From NCBI GenBank assembly GCA_024138025.1, contig JAMXBD010000204.1, positions 992,001 to 1,056,000 of the forward strand: DNA of 64,000 bases. Direction: 5' to 3'. The notes beneath the pieces were generated by a model. It was not told where the DNA came from, ran no database searches, and saw only the letters and a list, made by a program, of their open reading frames with translations. Positions 24,557-37,060 of this stretch are shown piece after piece. Origin of the DNA: Combretum micranthum (lineage: Eukaryota > Streptophyta > Magnoliopsida > Myrtales > Combretaceae). A program made the position numbers and the translations under genes. Each line of letters opens with the position of its first letter. Positions within the stretch are counted from its first letter, which is position 1.

Positions 24557-25933
24557 ATGAGCTACTACGACCACCATCAGCCACCAGTTGGTGCTCCTCC
24601 CCCACAAGGTATGATATATTATCGGCTTTTTCCCTCTTTCCTGTTTTTTTTCCCCCCCTCCATCCAAAATACAATCTTCTAGCTAAGCTAGTCTTTAATT
24701 TTTAAGACATGGAGATGGAGATGGACATATCTATGTAGCAAGAAGAGCTTTGATTTTGTTTTGTGATGAATTAATTGTAGGGTATCCAAAAGACGCTTAT
24801 CCACCGCCAGGATATCCTCCCCAAGGGTACCCTCCTCCTCCTCAGGGATACCCTCCCCCTCCTCCTCCTCAAGGATACGCTGCACAAGGCTACCCACCAC
24901 AACCGGGTTACTACGGTCAACCTCCTCCTCCTAGGAAAAACGATTCCCAAGTTGGTTGCGTCGAAGGATGGTCTGTTCTCATCTCTATCTTGATTGCTTT
25001 AATTTAGTTTCTTAAAATTTTTAATTGAAGGTTTGTGGCTTTTTCATTTCCTTCTTTTTTTTTTATTTTTATTTTACCCCCGATATTAGTAATAAAATGG
25101 TTGTCATATATCCTTCGAGTTCGATCGAATGATATAATTTATCTGATAATTATGATAATTTTATATCTTATAATCGAACCAATTATTATCTATGTTGACC
25201 CATATACTCATAGATCGAATATGTAACTCAATAATGATTTCTCTCTCTCTTTTTTTTTTTTTTTTTCCCTCTACCCTTAACTTAAACTAAACCCTTCCAT
25301 CATCATCATCATCATCAATATTATCAACAAGCTCTTCACCCTCATTTTTTCATTTTATTTTGTTAATTTTTTAATTGTTTTAATCTGCGATGTTGATTGT
25401 TGAATTGGGATCTTCATTTATATATCTGTTGGAGGAATACTTATCATCAAGCAAATATATTTAGATCTAATTGGAATTATTAGGTCCAAGCTTTTATTTC
25501 ATGAAGCTGTGTAGAATTGCCTAGGAATTGTAGAATTTCTTCATTTTTTATTTAAAAAAAAAAAAAGAAGAAAAACTTTTTAAAGTTAGGAAATTTATTA
25601 TAGAGTTTACTTCCAAAAATTTTGTTAGTTGAATTGGAATTGAATTGATTGCTGGGCTATCATTGTAACTTGTAAGGAAGGATTGATTTACCTGTCAATT
25701 AGCTATGCAATGTATAAAAGTGTATATGCTGGTTGACTTTTAGAAAAAATATCTGTCCTTTCCAAATTCCAACTACAAAACCAAAGTAGTTTTATCTTTA
25801 ATATTGTATATATGTAAAATTATTAAAGCAAAGGGAAGACCCAAGACATCAGAATTGACGATGGGTTTATTTATTAATTCAATGCAGCTTGGCGGCCCTA
25901 TGCTGCTGTTGCTTGCTGGATGCCGTGTTCTAA
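24557..25933 (+). CDS. CYSTM family protein (cysteine-rich transmembrane module), three exons
   Basis: A small membrane-associated CYSTM protein of the plant group that includes WIH1/WIH2-like proteins, which have been linked to stress responses and reproductive development. Exons are 24,557-24,608, 24,781-24,970 and 25,888-25,933, with GT...AG introns of 172 and 917 bp. The spliced frame is 288 bases, giving 95 residues. The N-terminus reads MSYYDHHQPPVGAPPPQ. A run of GYPP and PPPQGY repeats follows (residues ~18-65), then a basic KNDSQ spacer and GCVEGCLAALCCCCLLDAVF, the diagnostic CYSTM tail with a cysteine run in a hydrophobic segment. Reading on past the second exon gives a false hydrophobic end and hides the true tail. 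The start is set by the conserved MSYY opening and the TATA box upstream. This is the only gene in the window that looks intact; expression is not shown by the sequence. Confidence 0.9.
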
Positions 25934-28900
25934 ACTCTATCTAAAGGGAAGGGAAGGGAAGGGAGGGATTTATGCCAAGTTGGTATCCTACTTTCAGATT
26001 CAGTCCTTGGTGATCTTATCTTAATTCTTAATATCTTGTTTTGTCATGCCTTAGCCTTACGCATGTATTATTATGTATCTGTCCTATCGGATTTAATTTG
26101 ATTTGATTTCCTCAGCTTTTTTATATTTAATTTGTCACAGACCAGACCTTGTAATATTTTTATTTTTACACTGCTGTATGTATGTATGTATGTGTTCTTG
26201 AGAAAAGATCCATCCGTGGAATATCATTATTTCCCATCATCCTCAATTTTAGTAGCGTTCCAACCTTGGTGTGATTGAGAAACCCCTTGACTTAACTTTG
26301 TTGCATTAATTTCTTGATATATTATCATGAATTTCTTGAGTCTTAAACCACAAGGGAATCGAATTCTCCACTTACGAAATTTTAAACTCTTTTTATTGCT
26401 TGAAGTGATTTTTACAAGAATTATGACTTCAACAGATTAGCTCTTCCATTTTTCTCCTTAACACCATATCGATTCATTCTAGAATTATATTCAACCTTGA
26501 ATTTAAACTTGAAATCAAGCTTTGTTTATGGCTTACAAACCCATTAACTGTACAAAAAAAAAAGAAAAAAAAAAAAACTAGTTATTTGAGTATTCAATAT
26601 ATAACTTAAGTAGTTCAATACATCACGAAAATTAGGCTCATATAGATTGGATCACTAGCTTAATTCATTTATGAATTTATTTGTTCTCCTCTACTATTTA
26701 CAAATTCCTTAGCTTTTTTTTTTTTTTCGCTCGCCCCTTTTTCTACTGTTAGAAAAAATGATTTTATTGATGCTGCACCATTCTCAAATTGAGTATACAC
26801 AGGTGTTAGATACATTACTTTAAAAACAAGTAAAATTTGCAAAAATTAGCTTTTATGAAGAGAATGTGGTGTTTAATCACCAATACAATGAAAAGATTCT
26901 CCTCATAAAATTATAAGCTACTCAATTTGCGATTTGATTAGTTTTTCTTCTAATTTAGCAAGAAAAACACCGGAAGCATTCCCTAAAATGCCCAAAAAGA
27001 TGCTGGCCATTAAAAAGTAAGAAATTAAGCCCAATGTAAATAAAAGGCCACTCTATATAAGGCTCTCCAATGGCAATGAATTGGCAGCAAAAACTAAATT
27101 CTTCTTGGCACCGCCAATTTAATGATCAAAATAAGTGCATGACATTCCATTGCTTCTAATCGTCAAAACGATAATGATGGCTACCAGTGCTCTTTTAACT
27201 TCTAGTACTTTAGATTTTGACAAATTAGTACTTGTGTTTTTAAAGTATGTGTGATTCAATATCGTTGCTTAATTATATTCGATGGATGTTTATTTTGATA
27301 ACAAAATAATAGCAAACAAAGTGTATATATATGCATTTTTTGATAATTTAGTGCTTAATTTTTAGATTTTTGCAAGTTTTGGCAAGTGTCCACTATTAGC
27401 TTGTCATCATAATAAATGTTCGTCAAATATTATTTAATGCAGGCACTAAATCGCCTATAATTTGAATGTAAAAGCACTAATTTGCCAAAGTGAGATATTA
27501 AATTGGCAAAAATTGAAGGTAAAGGCATTTGGCATGCCATTATCCCAATCATTAAACAAAAACTAGCCTTGTCATGAAAAATAACTCTTTTAAGTCTAAA
27601 ATTTTGAGAGGGCCTAAGGGGGCATCAAAACAAATGACTAAAGCTAGTTCGCATTTAAGCTAAACCAACCATTCTTCTTTTGTATGCTTTATCTTACGTA
27701 AAACTCGCTATTAATTTTTACAATCCTTAGATTAGCACTATTCAAACTTATTAGATTAACAATCCACATGCACCCCTTTCTTTCGCTCAATTATTCAATG
27801 GCTCAAAACTATTCACAAGATAACTTTTTTCTTAATTACTCTAATGCAACCTATCTCTCTATTTACCAACTTCTTTTCATACCGAAAGTGTCACATCTCT
27901 TCTTTAACTCAAGAACTGAATCAATCCAAGCTACTTTTTTTGATTAGTCAATTACAAGGAAATACAATTCACACATGCTAGTAAAACAGGTAATGTATAT
28001 TCCTTTCCTTCATTTGCCCCTTGTCTTTTCATATCTATATTTTTATTTTCTTCGAGAACCTAACCCTAGCACATTTCCCCTTCTTAGTCCACTAATACTA
28101 GAATTTTTCTAAAATAAACACAAGGGTTTCTCTTCTATGGAAATGCATAGTAATGCTCCTTCTAGATAAAACCCATAATTTCCACAAACTTCACTTCGAT
28201 TTCTCTTCTAAATTGCCCCCACAAAACTAGCCCTTTCTATCTTTTGAGTTTTGTGGAACTTGAAGTGATTAATTAGAGAAAGTTAAGTTACGTTGGCAAT
28301 TTCTAATTTATTGTTTAGATCACTGTCAATTTTCTTGGCTTTTGGTGTTTATAAGGTTTATGGAGTTATTTCTAGAGTTCGATATTTAAAGTATATGTTT
28401 AAAGTTAAATTTATATATTTTAGGGTTATCTGATTTTATTTTCAGTATCTTAGATTAAATAATTTAGAGCCTCAAGAGTCTCTATAGGAAAATTCCTAGT
28501 TAACTCACCACCACATTATTTGATACAAAATGGAATTCATATTTCTAATTTAAAAAAAAAAGGTAAATTATTGGAAGGCAACAAGATTTGGATGTAAGTT
28601 TATTTGATATATCAAAGTTTTAAGTGTTTGAAATGAGGAATTAACATCTTGTAAATAAAGCCTAATGATGTATCAACGTTTTGCAAAATTCATTTAAAAT
28701 ATTAAAATTTTTATTGGTTTTCCTCAATGATTACATTGTCAGACTCATTTCGCAAAATATTGGTTTTTCTTTTTAACTAATTAAGTTGATACCTTAAATG
28801 AATTTACCCTAAATGTTAAGATATTAAAATTTTTATTGGTCTATAGGATTGTTTCTTTCATCTTCTTTCTGTTGTTTTGGTTTGATCTTTTTGTTATTTT

Positions 28901-29477
28901 CAAATAGACTGTTTGTCAGAAATAGATACCGATGAATAACATACATTTTTACTCATAAATTGATCAAACAGACCAAATACTGATATGAAATAAATATGAT
29001 ACAGATACTAAGACACATACTAATGAAAAATAGATCATCCCAATAAACCGCCTATTATAAAAAGGAACTTGTGCAATTTTTTATTATTTTAGTTGTCCAA
29101 TTGAAGTTTCATAAAACAAGTGAATTTCGGTCCTCTATGACTTTAATTAAGACTAAAGTCACCTTAGAGTCAGTCGGTCCATATACTTAACAACATATTT
29201 GTTCAAACTATGGAATCCCTAAATCGAAAGACACTAAAATAACTTCAAATGTTGGACCCACATATCTAAGTATCAAAAAATATAGTCTTCTTTGATCAAC
29301 TTCTTAAACCAATCAGGGAACTTCCAAGAACGAAACGATTTTCATCCTAAACTGAATTTCCTTCTAAAGCTTGTATAGAGAAATAGTTATTTCTATAGCT
29401 TATATAGATTCTAATGAACATTATTTTTATTCATGTTAATACTCTATAATTAAGTTGTTGTTAAGGTTAATATAACG
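25934..29477. other. gene-free stretch with old dispersed repeats
   Basis: No coding sequence is recognised. The part at about 27,190-27,545 has weakly inverted ends (phrases around 'caaattagtact' and 'gcactaatttg') suggestive of a MITE. The part at 28,600-28,860 resembles 900-1140. The rest is AT-rich sequence and poly-A/T runs. Confidence 0.45.
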
Positions 29478-29718
29478 AGTAGTATCCTTGATAAAATATG
29501 TAATTAGGTACCTAAATTTTAAAATTGATTAATTTAGTACTTAAAAAAAAATTTGTGTATGCAAATAGTATCTCTGTCAAGTTTTTTTAGGTATTAAATT
29601 TATCAATTTAAAAGTTTTTTAGTATTAAATTGATCAATTTCAAAATTCAGGCACTAAATTGATCGATTTCAAAGTTCAAATATCTAATTGCATGTTTCAC
29701 TAAAGTTTAAGTACCATC
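29478..29718. mobile_element. MITE-like element with long inverted ends
   Basis: The left end, around 'gagtagtatccttgataaaat', and the reverse complement of the right end, around 'tagatggtacttaaactttag', align over several tens of bases. The family is shared with 49,934-50,053. There is no coding capacity. The exact boundaries and target duplication are not resolved. Confidence 0.45.
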
Positions 29719-30082
29719 TATGACTTTATCCTTTATAATTGCCGTCGTCGTCGTCGTCATTGTTATTGTTGTTTTTACCAATCCTATGTATACGGTAATT
29801 ATTATTGAGTTACAGTTCTTCCTTTGCAAATTGCATGAAGTATCTTTCATCATATTCACTCCCTATTTACTTAATTATATGAAATATGGAAAACTAAATT
29901 GTATTTTAACAGAGATGTGGCTATTACATGACTATGATAGTATTTAGATAAAATAAAATAAAATTATGTTGGAATAATAGTATAATATTTATTTATATTT
30001 CCTTTATAAAAAAAATATTTATTACAATTATAATAAATAGACATGAGTCTAGTGGTGTGTTTAGTTTTTAAGGCTAGAGTAT

Positions 30083-33000
30083 TGTAAGGACCCGACATGC
30101 CTCGAATCTAAAATTGAGGCATGTCTAGTGCTTAGCTATATATAATACCTCAAGTATTACATGCTCATTCATTCTTTAGAAGATGTATTTATGTCGAACA
30201 TTGCTAACCAATTTTAAGATCCAAAATCGTTAAATTAGATTCTGGAGACAATTGGATTTATAATAGTAAATCAAACTTTATAAAAACATTCTAACTTCTA
30301 CTTGCTAGTAGATCAACTTTCTCATAAACAAAATTATGAGCTACTCTCCTGAGTAACCCGACTTTATAACAAACTATACCATTAGGTATTTCATATACTT
30401 TTTCTTTAGGGTAAAGCACAACCTTAAATTACAAAACATAGGCACCATAACTATGCCCTTAAAAGAATATTACAAGTTCCGAAAGAATAAATCCAATTTT
30501 TAAGTAAATAAAAACAAAATAAAATCCAGTGATCCTAACTTGTCTCATTCTTTAACAATTTCTCCCTAAGTCATCCCATAATCCCAAATCAATCATTAAC
30601 ATCAACATCATCATCAGTTGATCAACACCTGAAAAGATATCAATAATGAGCCGAAGCACATCACAATAGTAACACAAGCACACACAAGATGACATATATG
30701 CTCAAACTAATGTAATGAAACAACTAATAAGTTACTATCTTTGATTTAAAATAAAACAAACAACACTAGAGCACTCATACTCTGAAACAAACCCTTACAA
30801 ATCTGGAGGTCCTAAGTAACAACAGCTGCTTAGGAGGTTGATATAAACAACTTAGATAGTTATAACTCTTATATCTAACCAAAAAAGGAGAACAACCTCA
30901 TTTAAGGTTCATAGTCGTTACACAACTTTACTTATCTCAGTCCATAACATCATTTAGTTTAACTGGTCTCATAAATATGAACTAAATCATGTTACTTCTC
31001 CCCAAGCTTAAGTAAACATTACGCCGATATCATTTACCCTATCAACTACCTACCAAGCCACTTATGAATTGCCATTGCATCATGACATACCACTGCATCA
31101 TTTTTGGACGTCGCCTAATCGCCTAACTACCTTATCCGACTCTAGATAAGGTTATCGTTCCTCAGATCGGATCAAACGACACAAACACAAGCATCACCCA
31201 CTTATTAAGACTGTCTTTAAGTTTTAGTTTATTAGGAATACCTATCCTAACACGTAAGTCACTGCGTACCTTATTGATTCGAAATCCAATCAGAAACTCA
31301 AAAGCCATCTAAGAAGATAGATTAGAGGGCTCATAAGCAAACATTTTTTCATGAAATTAAACTCATATAAGAAATTAAATTAATTTTCGAATTATATCAA
31401 ACCATTTTAAAATCCTATTTGACTAAAGACTAAGTAGGAACCCCGCCACGCTTACGAAAATTGTTACGCCAAGATATAGACAGATCTTTATTGTCTGTCA
31501 AATTATTTCTTTTCTCTTTATTTAAAATCATTTATTAAAAATATCATCATATTCAAAATACTTATTTTTCTTAACAAACAAATATTTGAAACAACATATT
31601 CCCCTTATTATTTATGGTTTATCCTAGCATATTAGTCTAAGCCATTTATTAATTATTAAACCTATTTTAACTTAATCTTATTCAAATTGATTAGAGTTAA
31701 TCATTTAATTCAATTTCTAAGTCAAGTTGATTAAACTTAATCAATCTAATTCATTTTAGGTCATTAAAGTCCATTTAGTCAAGTTGATCTTAGATTTATG
31801 AACTAAGTTCATTTTATAATTAAGATTCATTTTATGCTTAAATCTATGTTAATTCTACTTTGTTATTAAACCTATTAATTCTCTTCACCCATTCCTAATT
31901 GGATAAATGATCTAACATATCATATTAATTATCATTCATCGATTCCATTTCATGAAGCATTTTGGGATTAATGTGTTTAGGTAATATACATCATAAACGG
32001 GATACTGGAACTTGCTACATTTGTATTTTGAATGCCTTGGAATTTTACTTAAGGTTGAGAAATGAGCCAAGTCAAGTTTCATGCGATTTTGATGAGAAAA
32101 GAAGAAGTTATGAGGGGATTGGAAAAGTACATGGAGAGGTACACGGGCACATATATTACCCCATGTTCTTTTAGAGTTGAAAGAGTCTTGAGACCAGAGA
32201 GAAGCATGAGAAGATACATTATCCTATGTTCTTGGCCATGCTATTTTGGAAAACATGTTTTCTTTAAGTTTTTGAGGTTAGAGAGAAGCATAGTTGGATA
32301 GGACAAGCTGTGCTCTAGCAATGCTTCTTCTCGAGTAGGTTAAAATCATGTGTTTTTTTAGCAATAGTAAGGAGTACGACTTAATATAGTGTTCGGTATT
32401 TAGCCCGTGCTCTTTGCTCTGTTTACGTTCTTCGAAACTTAACCTATTTTACCTCTTGTTTTACATCATTTTTCAACATCTAACATCCTATACTCATCAT
32501 ACACTTATAATCATAATTTATAACATCTATATACATGTTTTTACTTCATATTTTATCAAAATTATAATTCTAACATGCATGATTTCACTTAAGTTTAAAC
32601 ATATAATTTCGTCTATTACAAGTTTACATGTTTCATCTTAAATCCTACATATGACTAGCATTAATGCATCAGATACATGTGTAAACAACCATTAAAACAA
32701 GAAAACAACATAACTTACATGTTTAGCCAATCTTAGTTACTTCATCTTCATTTCTTGTTGTTGAAGCTTTTTCTAACTTGATTTCCATCTCCTATTCGCT
32801 TTTCTAACCTTAATTTCTCATATAGTCTTCTTAAAATTGAGATTTAGAGTTTGATTTTAGGAGAATGAAGAAAGAAAAAGAAGAGCAGAGAAGGGAGAAG
32901 AAGAAAAACGTAAAGAAAAAGAGAGGAAAAGAAAAGTAAGACATGGGAAAATAAAAGTAAAAGGAAAGGATGAAAATTTTTAAGATATTTTAAGATAAGG
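30083..33000 (-). repeat. probable LTR of a gypsy-type element, minus strand, right end unresolved
   Basis: The left end TGTAAGGACCCGACATGC begins with TG. It contains a perfect 10-bp stem (GACATGCCTC with GAGGCATGTC, 12-base loop), the terminal hairpin design of the other LTRs here. Near 32,980-32,750 the minus strand has a pyrimidine-rich leader-like segment. I could not find a matching target duplication or the right boundary, which may lie anywhere up to about 33.6 kb. Confidence 0.4.
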
Positions 33001-33883
33001 ATATTAGGTTTAAAAATTTGTAATGAATATCTTTAGTTCATAAAGTGTTTAGGAATTGATTTGAGAATTTATAGGTTAGAAATAAATAAAGTGGAATAAG
33101 GGTTTACTTTAGGAGTTTAGTTTATATCAAATTAATATTTGGTTTGGGTTCAAACTTAAAAACTAATATTTTTAGATAGACGGATGATCTCAAAATTAAA
33201 GGGGGTTAAGGATATGAAATTTTAAGCTAAAGTTTATGAGTTAGAAATCCACTAAACATTTATAGTTAATGTTTAAGGGATTAGAGATTTAAAATTGAAG
33301 AAAATGAGTTATTATTGATTTTGTTAGAATAAATAGATAGCTTTGAAAGGAATATGTGAAATCTCATATTTCAACTTAACCTATTTACTAATTTAATTAT
33401 ATCAAATTGTCTAATCATATTCTATTGTTTACTTCTTTTATTCATTTAAACTATGTAAACTATATTTAAAATTAACTACCTATTATACTATTCAGTTAAA
33501 TAATTCCTAAATTAGTTAATGAGGATTTTGTGTATTTTAAGTATTTACTCATATTGAAGGATGCAACCGAGTGGGTTGTTGTAGGATACCTGATCTACTC
33601 AATCCATTAAAAACCTTATAAGTTTTTAAAATTGGTTGTGAATTTTTTTATGACCCAAAAAGGGTTGGAGTCAGATTGCAAGCCGTAGTTATAGCAAGAT
33701 AGGAAACCTGACCCACAAAAATATAATAAAATAAAAAATGAAATAATTAAACAAAATTCAATTTCAAACCTAACCATATCCAAGTTCTTTTCCCTAACTT
33801 TTGTCCATTCATTATCTCCTTGAGATTTTTTCCTATCATTCACTTGCATTTTTTTGTTTAACTTAATTGCTATTGATTCTTAG
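33001..33883. other. AT-rich stretch without recognisable features
   Basis: It may be the promoter-proximal part of the LTR-like segment to its left. No coding sequence is seen. Confidence 0.4.
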
Positions 33884-34338
33884 TAGGGCTACAAATGAGT
33901 TGAGCTGAGCTTGAGCTCAAACTTAGGCTCATTTAACTAAACAAGTCGGCCTGCCCTTGTCTTCAGGCTTGTGAACAAGCTAGTTAATGGCTTGCGAATA
34001 GGCTCGTTTAATATATATAATATCTATTAATATAATATCATAAAAATGAGGGAATATTACAAAAAACTTACCTGTGTTTATACCTGTTTGCAATTACATG
34101 ACCTGTAATAATTTTTTTAACAAATAAATGACATGGGTTTCTTTAACAGGTGTTAAAATAATTGGGGAGATAGATGTTAACATCTTACTAGTCTAGATGA
34201 TTAACTTAATAAGAAAAATCATTGCTAAATAAATTTAAATAAACAAAACATTTAAAACTAAATAAATGTAATTCCCGAGATCTCCATCCATCGAGGTATT
34301 TTCTACTTTGACTATATGTTGCACGATCTTATTCTTTT

Positions 34339-34410
34339 GGTGCTAGCGCTTCCTAGAAGGTTACCCATCCTAAGATTACTCTGCACAGAGCATACTTAAC
34401 ATCAGGGTTC
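34339..34410 (-). other. 5S rRNA-like domain 1
   Basis: The minus strand contains TTAGGATGGGTAACCTTCTA and GTTAAGTATGCT, matching the 5S internal promoter boxes C and A. It is part of the Cassandra LTR, not a 5S gene, because the 5' and 3' arms of 5S are missing or divergent. Confidence 0.8.
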
Positions 34411-34665
34411 CGACATACACCAAAAGGCACATATATGATAAGAGTTCCACCATCTGTATTTAAGGGATATGACATACTCTCCCATTTATAAAACTGACGT
34501 CATTATTAGTTTCGTTATATGGGTCTAGAACAATACCAACAATGAGGACACATACTTCTCCATTTATGGCTGGTGAACTGTTCTTATACTACTTGTAATG
34601 CTCCAAAACTCTGTCTACTGAGGTATTATTCGCTTTAGTCACACGCCACACTGTTTTATCCTTTT

Positions 34666-34740
34666 GGTGCTAGCGCTTCCTAGGAGGTTACCCATATTAG
34701 GATTGTTCTGCCCAGCATATGCTTAATTTTAGAGTTATGG
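34666..34740 (-). other. 5S rRNA-like domain 2
   Basis: The minus strand shows CCTAATATGGGTAACCTCCT and TTAAGCATATGCTGGGC, the box C and box A region, more decayed than domain 1 in box C. Confidence 0.75.
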
Positions 34741-34878
34741 TGTTCTATCATTTATATTTGAGGGATATAAAAATGCTAGAAAAATTAAAAAAAAAAAAGA
34801 CAAAAGATATTTTTTTAAACTAAAAAGCCAATCTCAATCATCTATGCTGGTGTTCGATTCATAAAAGATTCAAAACTA

Positions 34879-34930
34879 GTGGTCACCCATATTGGGATTG
34901 TTTTGCCCGGTATACGCTTAATTTTAGAGT
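34879..34930 (-). other. 5S rRNA-like domain 3, partial
   Basis: The minus strand shows TAAGCGTATACCGGGCAA and CCCAATATGGGTGACC. The part beyond box C is cut off by the duplication junction. Confidence 0.7.
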
Positions 34931-36008
34931 TTCAATAAAGTCCAAGCCATTACACCAAAAGACGCCTCTGTAATTAGAGTTCCATAATTTCTATTTGAGA
35001 GGTATCACATTAAAAATGCTAGAATTAAAAAAAAAAAAAAGACAAAAAATATTTGTTTAAACTAAAAGGCCAATCTTAATCATCTAAGCTGGTGTTTGAT
35101 TCGCAAAAGATTCAAAACTGGAGATGACAATGACATGTACTGGCATATACATATATTTGAGAGAAGAATAGAGATTCAACATGGGACACATATGAAAATG
35201 GTTCTTCTTCTTCCTAAACTTGCTTCTCTCTCTAGGAATCCACTCACAAATTCCTTTATCTCTCCAAAATTCTCTCATCGCGCACAAAATTAAAACAAAA
35301 TTGTGGATTTGACAAATCCTACAACATTTTAGCTTCATAAAACTCTAACATTGGTTTCGATTCATCATTATTAATATCCAATTGAAGAACCCATTTAGGC
35401 AACTTATGGGTTAGATGAAACCAGCACACTAAACACTAATTAGAGCGAAACTATGGACCACTAGATGATGAATACTGCTTCTTGAAGCTACTCGACATAA
35501 TCTTTTAAGCACAAAAAATGGTTTGCACAATTTCACTAGAATTATTTTTCTTCTTCTTTTTTAAATTTTCTGGCATTTTTAAATAGTTTAAACTATTTTA
35601 TTTATTTAAATTTATTTAGTTTTGGTTTTTTTAATTAAATTAATTATCGTGAGCTGCTAAGGCAGTGACATATGTCACCCTAATAATTTTAAATAATACT
35701 AATACTAATTTAAAAAACTCGGGTTATCTTTTTATTAAAAAAATTATCATAGGTCATGTAATTGCATATAGACATAAATATAGGTAAGTTATTTGTAATT
35801 TACCCTAAAATTAATTAAAAACATAATTATATACCTAAAGAAGCTACTTAAAGGCTCATGAGCAGCTTGAACATTTCAGGTTTTTTAGGCGTCTGGCTCA
35901 GCTCGAGCTCGTTAAGTTTTCAAACAAGCTGAGTCCGAGACAGCAAAAGCCCAACTTGACCTGGCTTGGTGCAACTTGGCTTGGCTCGTGTGCACTCTTT
36001 ATTCTCAA

Positions 36009-37060
36009 TCATCAAAGCACAATTAAATTCATTATTACTATTAACCGCTCTTGAATATCGGGTCCATAAATGGGATGGGGTGGGTCAGTTCAATACCCTA
36101 TAGGGATAGTTTTGAATATAATAACAAAAATCGCATGAGGTTTAACGTCAAATTTGAAGCTCTATAAAAAAGTATAGTAGGTACAAGTCTTATATAATCT
36201 GTCTTAAAACTTGCTGCAGTTGCATTAGTATTGATATCAAGTGATAAGCTCTGGGAGATATTTTAAAGATTGGATGCATCTCACCATATCATTGTAGTTT
36301 AGCGTAACTTGTGTAGATATAGATCCTCTGTCACGAGAACGCGTGGCAACTGCTGACTAGGATCTCGATCCTGTGGTGGGGCCTATCATTTTATGGGGAC
36401 TTCAGTTAAAGATTCCTTAGAAGTGCCTATTTTAATTGCAAGATTTAGAAAAACAATATGAGGGTTAGAAGGGGGAAATGATTTTCAGAATTTATTGACG
36501 ATTTCAAGAAGATGGTTTGAAGAACAATAATATGGGGTCCAAAGACCAAATGTTCATGTTCGAAAGGTATCTCAATAGAAGAGAGGGCAATTATGTTTTC
36601 TTGATTTGAGCACCCATAAATAAGCTTTGGGAAATGGCAGTATCCATCATAATCAGAAAGTCCCAGTGGACTTGGTCTAGTTTTGGTTTTGTTGAACATA
36701 CATAACAATACATATTGAAATGTAGATTGATTGGTGTGGGGGTGGGTGAGGTGAGCTGGGTGTGTCTGGGTGGGGTGAGGTGAGCTGTGTGTGTCTGTGG
36801 GCGCCCTGTCGTGGTTAAAGACCCAAACCGGGTCCCTATCCCTCACGCGATAATCTGCGTCTATCGGCTACTGCTCTCTCTCTCTAGATATATATATATA
36901 TATATACATATGTGTGTGTGTAATGGGCTTCAATTAATCTTGTTTTTTGGTCAAACACACAGTTCATCAAAACCAGCCACTGAAATCCATTAAAAGAAAA
37001 AAGGAAAACCTAAACTTTGGAGTTTTTATATTGGAGCAGAAAAGCAAACACAAAAGGAAG
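36009..37060. other. gene-free stretch upstream of the decayed CYSTM-like locus
   Basis: It contains a G/T-rich, C/A-poor stretch at about 36,735-36,800, a CT run and a TA run at about 36,870-36,905. A reverse-strand open frame of 133 codons here is low-complexity and unsupported. Confidence 0.45.

Larger units (their letters stand above)
34267..35009 (-). mobile_element. Cassandra-type TRIM element with 5S-like LTRs, rearranged
   Basis: Non-autonomous LTR element. LTR-like copies are 34,267-34,474, 34,594-34,772 and a partial third at about 34,879-35,009. Orientation is minus. Each LTR starts TGTCATATCCC-like on that strand and ends ATTACA. The purine tract AAATGGGAGAGTA precedes the left LTR. 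Next to the middle LTR is TAGTATAAGAAC, which matches the initiator-Met primer site TGGTATCAGAGC at 9 of 12 positions. All copies carry 5S rRNA-like sequence, the hallmark of Cassandra. Segments 34,767-34,878 and 35,012-35,120 repeat each other, so the third domain arose by tandem duplication of this end. Confidence 0.82.
34050..35805. mobile_element. MULE-like element with ~95-bp terminal inverted repeats
   Basis: The left end GGGAATATTACAAAAAACTT and the reverse complement of the right end GGGTAAATTACAAATAACTT start inverted repeats that extend about 95 bases with scattered mismatches; both share GCAATTACATGACCT. Flanks TAAAAATGA and TAAAATTAA match at 7 of 9 positions, as expected for a decayed 9-bp Mutator-type duplication. 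There is no transposase; the cargo is the Cassandra-type element. Confidence 0.65.
33884..36000. mobile_element. hAT-like non-autonomous DNA transposon (outermost of three layers)
   Basis: The left end begins TAGGGCTACAAATGAGTTG. The right end, reverse-complemented, reads AAGAGTGCACACGAGCCAAG, so the ends are decayed inverted copies. Both arms are rich in GAGCTTGAGCTC-like words, as in plant hAT MITE families. Flanks ATTCTTAG and ATTCTCAA agree at 6 of 8 positions, consistent with an 8-bp hAT duplication. Its body is interrupted at 34,050-35,805 by another transposon. No transposase is present. Confidence 0.6.

Noticed and set aside
24688..24900. Reverse-strand Glu-rich frame opposite the CYSTM exon
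   Set aside because: It is the antisense shadow of the proline-rich repeat.
34339..34930. Functional 5S rRNA genes
   Set aside because: Only the internal promoter region is kept and it is mutated; LTR ends, purine tract and primer site show a Cassandra element.
36445..36846. 133-codon reverse-strand open frame
   Set aside because: The His/Thr/Pro-rich start reflects a GT-rich low-complexity tract; no similarity and no promoter support.
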